Shown here piece after piece: positions 56,141 to 64,000 of a DNA stretch of 64,000 nucleotides; the first letter of the stretch is position 1, and each line of letters begins with the position of its first letter. The notes below the pieces were generated by a model. It ran no database searches, was not told the DNA's origin, and was given only the letters and a program-made list of their open reading frames with translations. Origin of the DNA: an uncultured Prevotellaceae bacterium (GTDB lineage: Bacteria; Bacteroidota; Bacteroidia; Bacteroidales; Bacteroidaceae); NCBI GenBank assembly GCA_900316975.1, contig ONFA01000005.1, positions 660-64,659 on the forward strand. The letters run 5' to 3'. The position numbers and the translations under genes were made by a program.

Positions 56141-57817
56141 TTATGCCAAACGCTCGTCACGCTTTGCGAGAGCCTTGTCATACGCTTCGTAATAATACTT
56201 AATGAAATGCTTCCAGAGCGCCTTCTCTGCCACCTTTTCCGCATTCTTTCGGGCAGCATTGATTTGCTTCTGGTCCATCTGCGAGAATTTTAGAATCGTG
56301 TCGCGGACACCATTGCTCACTTCATCAAAGTTGTAATCCGACCGATGTACCGTCTTCACACCGTCCTCGATCTCGCTCATGCCACCTTTCAAACTGTTTG
56401 CCCAAAGTCCGAAACCTGCCAAGTCGGTTGTGATGCAAGGCACATGGAAAGCCACCGATTCGGTCGGTGTGTATCCCCAAGGCTCATAGTAAGAGGGGAA
56501 CACCGTCATGTCCATGCCGATGAGCAAGTCATAGTAGTGCTTGTTGAAAATGCCGTCATCGCCATCCAGATACGAAGGCACAAAGATGACCTTCACCTTG
56601 TCTTCTGGACGGTTATACATGTCCAGCCAGTTCATCTGACCGAGCACCTTGTCAAAATCAGGCTCATGCAACACATGCGTAATGCGTGGGTCACCAATGG
56701 CACCATACTCTACAGGATTATGCTTCTTGTTGGAAAGCGCAACTCGCAAATCCATGCGGGCCTCCTTTATCCACGCTGGCACCATCACGAATGCCAACAC
56801 ATTCTTCTGCAAACGATCATCCCAGCGCAAACGGTTCAGCGCATCAATATAGACATTGACACCTTTGTTCTGGTACTCGTAGCGACCACCCGTGCAGACA
56901 ATAACCGTGTCATCGTCCAACTCCGTCCCCATCAGTGTGTTCGCCACCTTCAGGAGAGATTGGCGAGCCACCTTCCTTGCCTCGTTGAACTTGGCGGCAG
57001 GAGAAGGCACGAAATCGTTCTCAAAACCATTCATCAGAATCTCATCAGCAGGCTTGTCGAGCAATTCGGCACACTCCCTGCCTGTGATTTCGCTCACCGT
57101 CGTGAAGCAATCCACGTTCCATGCCGCCTGCTTCTCCACAGAGTGCTTGGACTCCACACCCAGTTCCGATGCCATCTGGTCACCATTGTAGGCAGGCAGA
57201 TAATCGTAGAGCGGCTTGTTGTTGCCAGCAATGGAACGTCCAATGGTCGTTGCATGAGTCGTGAAGATGGTGGCAACTTCCGGCACAAACTTCTTCACAT
57301 ACAATGCTGCCAGACAAGTTTGCCATTCGTGTGCCTGAAAAATCACATTGTCTTCCTTTGTCAATCCAAAAAACTTGTAGTAACTCTCCACCACCTTACC
57401 TGCTGCCCAAGAGAACATCAGGCTCTCGTCGTAATCGCCATAAGCATTCAGCGAGTTAACCCCAAAGTTGTCCCATGCCCAACCAAAAATTTCATTCCGA
57501 TGTTCAAAGAAAGGCTTAAAATCCACAAGAAGAGCAATCGGTTCGCCAGGTACCTGCCAACGTCCCACACGGAAATTCACCCCTTCATTTTCCTGCGCAT
57601 ACTTTCTCCATTTTGCCAGCAGAGACTTGCTTTCCCTGAAAAGCGGGTTCTTCCTACCTTCCCAAAAATCGGGACCGATGAAGAACACCCTGTCTGTAAG
57701 TTTTTCTTGCAATGTTTTTGCACGCGTGGACAGCACCGTGTATATGCCACCAACCTTATTACAAACCTCCCAACTTGATTCAAATATATAACGAGGTTCT
57801 CGTGTCTTTTTAGCCAT
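56141..57817 (-). CDS. glycogen synthase, GT3 (eukaryote-like) family
   Basis: 558 aa. The start REPRYIFESSWEVCNKVGGI with YTVLSTRA, then FIGPDFWEGRKNPLF, ATIFTTHATTIGRSIAGNNK and PSYYEPWGYTPTESVAFHVP, is the GT3 pattern of animal and fungal glycogen synthases also found in Bacteroidetes. This contrasts with the GT5 GlgA of most bacteria. It extends glycogen from UDP-glucose. An R-rich allosteric-type cluster is not obvious. A minus-strand TACCTTTG box lies at 57861-57868 upstream. Confidence 0.93.
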   Translation of the reverse strand: MAKKTREPRYIFESSWEVCNKVGGIYTVLSTRAKTLQEKLTDRVFFIGPDFWEGRKNPLFRESKSLLAKWRKYAQENEGVNFRVGRWQVPGEPIALLVDFKPFFEHRNEIFGWAWDNFGVNSLNAYGDYDESLMFSWAAGKVVESYYKFFGLTKEDNVIFQAHEWQTCLAALYVKKFVPEVATIFTTHATTIGRSIAGNNKPLYDYLPAYNGDQMASELGVESKHSVEKQAAWNVDCFTTVSEITGRECAELLDKPADEILMNGFENDFVPSPAAKFNEARKVARQSLLKVANTLMGTELDDDTVIVCTGGRYEYQNKGVNVYIDALNRLRWDDRLQKNVLAFVMVPAWIKEARMDLRVALSNKKHNPVEYGAIGDPRITHVLHEPDFDKVLGQMNWLDMYNRPEDKVKVIFVPSYLDGDDGIFNKHYYDLLIGMDMTVFPSYYEPWGYTPTESVAFHVPCITTDLAGFGLWANSLKGGMSEIEDGVKTVHRSDYNFDEVSNGVRDTILKFSQMDQKQINAARKNAEKVAEKALWKHFIKYYYEAYDKALAKRDERLA

Positions 57818-57860
57818 AAATCAAAGTAAAATTCTTTTACCTTAAAACTCTAATCGGGTG

Positions 57861-57868
57861 CAAAGGTA
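57861..57868 (-). promoter_or_regulatory. -7 box of the glycogen operon
   Basis: Minus-strand TACCTTTG, 43 bp upstream of the synthase start. The upstream box is weak. Confidence 0.5.
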
Positions 57869-57902
57869 CTGATTTATTTTGATTTAAGAAATTATTAGAA
57901 TA

Positions 57903-57942
57903 AAAAAACGTACTCCTCACATCAAAAAAATGAGCGGAGTAC
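57903..57942 (-). terminator. terminator of ligA
   Basis: On the minus strand GTACTCC...GGAGTAC with an inner TCA/TGA extension, followed by GTTTTTTT. Confidence 0.8.
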
Positions 57943-57970
57943 AATTGGGGAAAGAGCAGATGGCAACTAT

Positions 57971-58031
57971 GTACCCGAGGGGTACGGCATCGTGTACCCC
58001 TTGGGTATGGTATGCCACACCCCTCGGGTGC
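57971..58031. repeat. three palindromes in 23-bp register
   Basis: GTACCCGAGGGGTAC (57971), GTACCCCTTGGGTAT (57994) and ACACCCCTCGGGTGC (58017) start exactly 23 bp apart, each a near-palindrome. They lie between the ligA stop and its terminator. Confidence 0.75.
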
Positions 58032-58067
58032 ACTTCATTCTATGCAACAAACCTTTGTCCTCATCCA

Positions 58068-60206
<2,139 letters not shown>

Positions 60207-60231
60207 TCATTTTTTACGTTTTCGCTTCTCC

Positions 60232-61269
60232 TCAGATAAGCGGCATGCCAGCTTTGGCACATTCCTCACGCATCTCTTCGGGCCAGATGGAGGCTTGGAT
60301 TTCACCCACATGGGCTTTGTGAAGGAGTACCATGCATAGACGGCTTTGACCGATTCCTCCACCGACTGAGAGTGGAATCTCGTCGTTCATTAACTTCTTA
60401 TGGAAGAAAAGGTTGAGACGTTCTTTCTTGTTTTCCAGTTCAAGTTGTCGAACAAGGGCTTCCTTATCCACTCGGATGCCCATTGAACTGAGTTCTATGC
60501 TGCGGTTGAGGACAGGATACCAGATGAGGATGTCGCCATTGAGCCCCTTGTAACCGTCTTCGTTAGGAGTGCTCCAGTCATCGTAATCTGGCGCACGTCC
60601 GTCGTGCTTCTCGCCGTTGGAGAGTTTGCCACCGATGCCCATGATGAAGACGGCTCCGAATTTCTTGCAAATTGCATCCTCACGCTCCTTTGGGGTCATG
60701 TCGGGATACATCTGCAACAATTCCTCTGAATGGACGAAATGTATTTCTTGAGGAAGGAAGGGTTTGATTTGCGGATAGGATTCACAAACCAAATATTCAG
60801 TGCGCATGATGGCTGCATAGATGTCCTGCACAATCTTCTTCAGGAAAGTGAGGTTGCGGTCTTCTTCACGGATGGTGCGGCACCAATCCCACTGGTCAAC
60901 GTAGAGGGAGTGGGTGTTGTCCAACTCCTCGTCCCCACGAATAGCATTCATATCGGTGTAGAGTCCATACCCTGGCTGTATGCCGTATTCGGCAAGCATC
61001 ACGCGTTTCCACTTGGCAAGGGAATGCACCACCTCTGCCACCTGGTCGTTCATATCCATGATGGGGAATGACACGGGACGTTCCACACCATTCAAGTCAT
61101 CATTCAATCCCAATCCACGCAACACGAACAGGGGTGCAGTCACACGGCGCAGACGAAGTGCCGTCGAAAGGTTCGCCTGAAAGAAGTCTTTAATCTGCTT
61201 GATGCCCAATTCCGTCTGAATGGGGTCAAGCAACTGGCGATAGCCCTCGACCTTAATGAGTTTGCTCAT
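60232..61269 (-). CDS. asnA: aspartate-ammonia ligase (AMP-forming asparagine synthetase)
   Basis: 345 aa class II aminoacyl-synthetase-like enzyme making asparagine from aspartate, ammonia and ATP. Recognisable segments: FFQANLSTALRLRRVTAPLF, DLNGVERPVSFPIMDM, SLYVDQWDWCRTI, GIQPGYGLYTDMNAIR and LSVGGGIGQSRLCMVLLHK. Length and start are typical. Single gene with its own promoter and terminator. Confidence 0.97.
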   Translation of the reverse strand: MSKLIKVEGYRQLLDPIQTELGIKQIKDFFQANLSTALRLRRVTAPLFVLRGLGLNDDLNGVERPVSFPIMDMNDQVAEVVHSLAKWKRVMLAEYGIQPGYGLYTDMNAIRGDEELDNTHSLYVDQWDWCRTIREEDRNLTFLKKIVQDIYAAIMRTEYLVCESYPQIKPFLPQEIHFVHSEELLQMYPDMTPKEREDAICKKFGAVFIMGIGGKLSNGEKHDGRAPDYDDWSTPNEDGYKGLNGDILIWYPVLNRSIELSSMGIRVDKEALVRQLELENKKERLNLFFHKKLMNDEIPLSVGGGIGQSRLCMVLLHKAHVGEIQASIWPEEMREECAKAGMPLI

Positions 61270-61333
61270 ATCTTTTTATTGTTGTGTATCGATTTGGTAT
61301 TTTGCCCAAAAGCATTCTTGCCTAAAAGCGGTG

Positions 61334-61366
61334 CAAAGTTACAACTATTTTTAATAATATAACAAA
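61334..61366 (-). promoter_or_regulatory. promoter of asnA
   Basis: Minus strand TTTG (61363-61366), 21 bp, TAACTTTG (61334-61341). The leader is about 60 nt. Confidence 0.7.
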
Positions 61367-61908
61367 TTTTTTGCTAAAAATAATTGCAAAATGTAAGAAA
61401 AACACTCACATTTTCTTACACTATTGCACAGAAACGGCACTTTACACAAATATTATGATACAAACAGCATTCCCATCGAGTGGTAATGTCACATTTTAAT
61501 TTACTCAAGTTTCATTAAATGCGAAATCTTTGATATTTAGTCGCCTCGGCGAGTCGGCGAGTCATCGAGCTTACTCGCTTTGCTCGCAAAGAAATCCTTC
61601 AAATCTTCACAAGTACAAAGATCGCACATTCTTTTCAATTGGACCGGCATTTCAAAAACATTTCCTAAGTTTCAAAAATATTTTTGCAACTTTGAATATA
61701 AATTTTGCAAGATTGAAAACAAAATAGACATGAGCGTCACAACAAAACAGATATTAGCATCAACTTCAACATATTGCGAGGTCATAGCAGGTTCTTTCTG
61801 CTTTCCATCTTATTGAACTGTACCTACAGCCGAACGATAAAGGCGCTAAGAATGTTATTTTTTTGAATGTTTCACATTATAAATAATAGAGGAGTGAAAA
61901 ATATTTCG
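61367..61908. other. gene-free spacer with GCGAG repeats
   Basis: No supported gene. At 61541-61592 the word GGCGAGTC is repeated, followed by ACTCGC/CTCGC inverted partners (for example GCGAGT 61557-61562 with ACTCGC 61573-61578), so a small hairpin cluster is possible. Confidence 0.45.
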
Positions 61909-61916
61909 TACCTTTG
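61909..61916 (+). promoter_or_regulatory. -7 box upstream of lon
   Basis: TACCTTTG, 266 bp before the lon start, followed by an inverted-repeat element in the leader. The TTTG box is not clear. Confidence 0.5.
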
Positions 61917-61958
61917 CACTCGTTTTATAAGTAACTCAACTTTCGGAAGTCATAAAAA

Positions 61959-62110
61959 CCACAGATTGCACAGATTACACAGATTTTTCCCAAAGCCCTG
62001 CAGGGCTTTCCAATCTGTGAAATAAGAGAGAACCTTTAGCTCGACGAAGTCAAATCTGAGGAATAGCAGACTCGTCAGAAAAAAATCTGTGAAATCTGAG
62101 TAATCTGTGG
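61959..62110. repeat. inverted-repeat element with CACAGATT arms (element 4)
   Basis: Arms 61959-61988 and 62081-62110 match in 27 of 30 positions as inverted copies, each made of three tandem CACAGATTN-like words ending in T5. The core holds a perfect 18-bp palindrome, AAAGCCCTG-CAGGGCTTT (61992-62009). Confidence 0.8.
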
Positions 62111-62181
62111 TGAAAAAAAGAGCGCCCGAAACTTAAATAAGTAAGTATTGATTAAGCGAAAAACAAACAAGGATATTGAAG

Positions 62182-64000
62182 ATGGATTTCAATTTTGACG
62201 AGATTATAGACGAAACGCCAGTTGAAGGCAAAATCAGTTTCATCGCAAGTATCGACAACCCTGTCAAGGGGGACATTGAGCAGGAAGTGTCGCCAGAGAA
62301 CATCATCCCGGTTCTTCCGTTGCGTGGGGTGATGCTGTTTCCCGAAACGATGTTGCCCATTTCAATTGGCAGGGACTCGTCACTGAAGTTGCTAAAGGAG
62401 GCACAGAAGAAAGATATGGCAATTGCTGTATTCACGCAGGTGGATGATTCAACAGATGAGCCTGATTATGAGCAATTATATCATACAGGAGTGATTGGCA
62501 AAGTGCAGAAAATCATCAAGTTGCCAGACGGGAGCCGCACGGCACTTATTCAAGGCTACTCACGGGTACGTCTGATTGAACTGAGTTGGAATGGCAACTA
62601 CAATATTGGGCGTGTGGATAACTACCCTGAGACTGTTCCTGAACGAGGTGACCGCGAGTATATGGCTGTGGTGGACGCCTGCCGCGAAACTGCCATCAAA
62701 CTGATGCGTGCCAGCGAGAACATGATTGGGTCTGCGTTTGCATTGAACAACATTTCTGACCGCACACTCATTATCAACTTCATTTGCTGCAACTTGAACA
62801 TCAGCAACAGGGAACGCATTGTGTTGCTGGAGGAGAACAATCTGTTCGACCGTGCCTACCGTTTGCTGGGCATCCTGCAACGGGAGTATCAGTATGTGAC
62901 CTTGAAGATGGACTTGCAAATGCGAACCCGTGAGGAACTGGACAAGCAGCACAAAGAGTATTTTCTGCGTCAGGAAATGGAGACCATCCAAGAGCAGCTG
63001 GGCGAAAAAGGTGAAGATGAAATCATGAAAATGCGTGAGAAAGCGCAGAAGATGAAATGGGACGAAGCGACGGCCAAGGTGTTCAATGACGCTTTGGACA
63101 AGATGTCGCACATGAGTAGCCACTCGCCTGACTACCAAACAGAATACACTTGGGCACAGATGATGCTGGAACTGCCTTGGGGTGAATATACCAAAGACAA
63201 CCTCAACCTGAACAATGCCGAGAGGGTGCTGAATAAGGACCATTACGGCATGGAAAAGGTAAAGGAACGCATCATTGAGCATCTTGCTGTGCTGAAGATG
63301 AGGGGCGATTTCAAAAGTCCCATCCTTTGCCTGTATGGACCTCCGGGTGTGGGAAAGACTTCGCTGGGAAAGAGCATCGCAAAGGCGATGAAGAGGAAGT
63401 ATGTGAGGATGTCATTAGGCGGCTTACACGACGAGGCTGAAATCCGCGGACACCGCCGCACGTACGTAGGGGCAATGGCAGGTCAAATCATCAAGAACAT
63501 CAAGAAGGCTGGCAGCAGCAACCCCGTGTTCATTCTCGACGAGATTGACAAAGTGACGCAGCAGACCAACCACGGCGACCCTGCATCGGCATTGTTGGAG
63601 GTGCTTGACCCTGAACAGAATGTGGCTTTCCACGATAACTATCTGGACACTGATTACGACCTTTCGAAGGTGATGTTCATCGCAACAGCCAACAATATCT
63701 CAACGATTCCTGCACCACTGCTTGACCGCATGGAACTGATTGAAGTGAGCGGCTATTTGACAGAGGAGAAGATTGAGATTGCGAAACGTCACCTCGTGCC
63801 AAAGGAACTTGACAACCTCGGTATGAAGGACACTGGTGTGAAACTCTCCAAGGCTGCCATTGAGAAAATCATTGAGGATTACACGCGTGAGTCAGGTGTG
63901 CGCGACCTCGACAAGAACATCAACAAGGTGTTGCGCAAGGTGACGCTGAAATATGCCAAGAATGGTGCGCTACCCGAAAGCGAACTGAAGGTGGAGGACA
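62182..64000 (+). CDS. lon: Lon ATP-dependent protease, 5' two thirds (cut by window end)
   Basis: 606 codons, open to the window edge, from MDFNFDEIIDETPVEGKISF. The N-terminal substrate-binding LAN domain starts at PVLPLRGVMLFPETMLPISI, followed by the coiled middle (EELDKQHKEYFLRQEMETIQ). The AAA+ module has Walker A GPPGVGKTS (386-394), GGLHDEAEIRGHRRTYVGAM, Walker B FILDEIDK (about 450-457), and DYDLSKVMFIATANN with DRMELIEVSGYL. The Ser-Lys protease domain lies beyond the window. Cytosolic quality-control protease. The leader contains element 4, so mRNA structure could matter for its expression. Confidence 0.95.
   Translation, partial: MDFNFDEIIDETPVEGKISFIASIDNPVKGDIEQEVSPENIIPVLPLRGVMLFPETMLPISIGRDSSLKLLKEAQKKDMAIAVFTQVDDSTDEPDYEQLYHTGVIGKVQKIIKLPDGSRTALIQGYSRVRLIELSWNGNYNIGRVDNYPETVPERGDREYMAVVDACRETAIKLMRASENMIGSAFALNNISDRTLIINFICCNLNISNRERIVLLEENNLFDRAYRLLGILQREYQYVTLKMDLQMRTREELDKQHKEYFLRQEMETIQEQLGEKGEDEIMKMREKAQKMKWDEATAKVFNDALDKMSHMSSHSPDYQTEYTWAQMMLELPWGEYTKDNLNLNNAERVLNKDHYGMEKVKERIIEHLAVLKMRGDFKSPILCLYGPPGVGKTSLGKSIAKAMKRKYVRMSLGGLHDEAEIRGHRRTYVGAMAGQIIKNIKKAGSSNPVFILDEIDKVTQQTNHGDPASALLEVLDPEQNVAFHDNYLDTDYDLSKVMFIATANNISTIPAPLLDRMELIEVSGYLTEEKIEIAKRHLVPKELDNLGMKDTGVKLSKAAIEKIIEDYTRESGVRDLDKNINKVLRKVTLKYAKNGALPESELKVED

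Overview
The window reads as chromosome of an anaerobic gut or oral Bacteroidales bacterium, most like Prevotella or a close relative. Three things point there. Promoters follow the Bacteroidetes pattern TTTG - about 19-21 bp - TAnnTTTG rather than -35/-10. The gene repertoire fits: two-subunit methylmalonyl-CoA mutase, Na+-pumping decarboxylase, GT3-type glycogen synthase, OmpP1/FadL, GH127, DUF5687, and a flavin reductase-rubrerythrin fusion. Gene orders such as ftsK-lolA are also typical. No rRNA, tRNA or CRISPR array was seen.

Layout. 0-2.7 kb is a graveyard of mobile and conflict genes: an IS982-type transposase fragment, the N-terminus of a TOTE-type protein, an intact DUF4143 ATPase with a four-unit 23-bp repeat array beside its promoter, and a truncated excisionase-like HTH gene. 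2.8-7.0 kb holds mutA-mutB. 7.1-9.0 kb holds oxidative-stress genes (flavin reductase-rubredoxin-rubrerythrin fusion, superoxide dismutase). 9-20 kb holds a PAP2-PAP2-VanX fusion, a secreted unknown, metY, cysK, panC-panD, a low-molecular-weight phosphatase, an OmpP1-type porin and a glycine/serine-rich exported protein. 20-31.3 kb holds a GH127 enzyme, a TPR protein, ribH, tamB, a lipoprotein with a LOG-type Rossmann domain and a CE1-type esterase. 31.4-34.8 kb is a decayed HaeIII-like restriction-modification locus containing a REP-associated tyrosine transposase (RAYT) and an unrecognised nuclease-like gene pair. 35-40 kb is the methylmalonyl-CoA decarboxylase/epimerase cluster. 40.2-41.4 kb is an Abi-family HEPN gene with a face-to-face small RNA, bracketed by two copies of a repeat. 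41.6-45.5 kb is an AT-rich run of unrecognised membrane proteins, lipoproteins and cytosolic proteins. 46-52 kb holds an ABC ATPase, DUF5687, LolA and FtsK. 52-64 kb holds a TPR protein, glycogen phosphorylase, glycogen synthase, ligA, asnA and the first two thirds of lon, which is cut by the window edge.

How it fits together. mutAB, mce and the mmdA/OadG-like/biotin carrier/OadB genes together supply succinyl-CoA to propionyl-CoA conversion with Na+ export, the propionate-forming fermentation typical of these bacteria. panC/panD feed pantothenate and CoA. metY and cysK assimilate sulfide. GH127 and CE1 suggest use of plant arabinan or arabinoxylan. Glycogen synthase and phosphorylase handle storage carbon.

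The most interesting locus is 40247-41140. A small Abi-type HEPN protein has a conserved R-x4-H motif. A canonical promoter whose TTTG box abuts its start codon drives an about 86-nt RNA ending in a strong terminator. That RNA is fully antisense to the predicted Abi mRNA leader, and two of its hairpins present the same 9-mer. It is a candidate RNA-controlled abortive-infection or toxin-antitoxin module.
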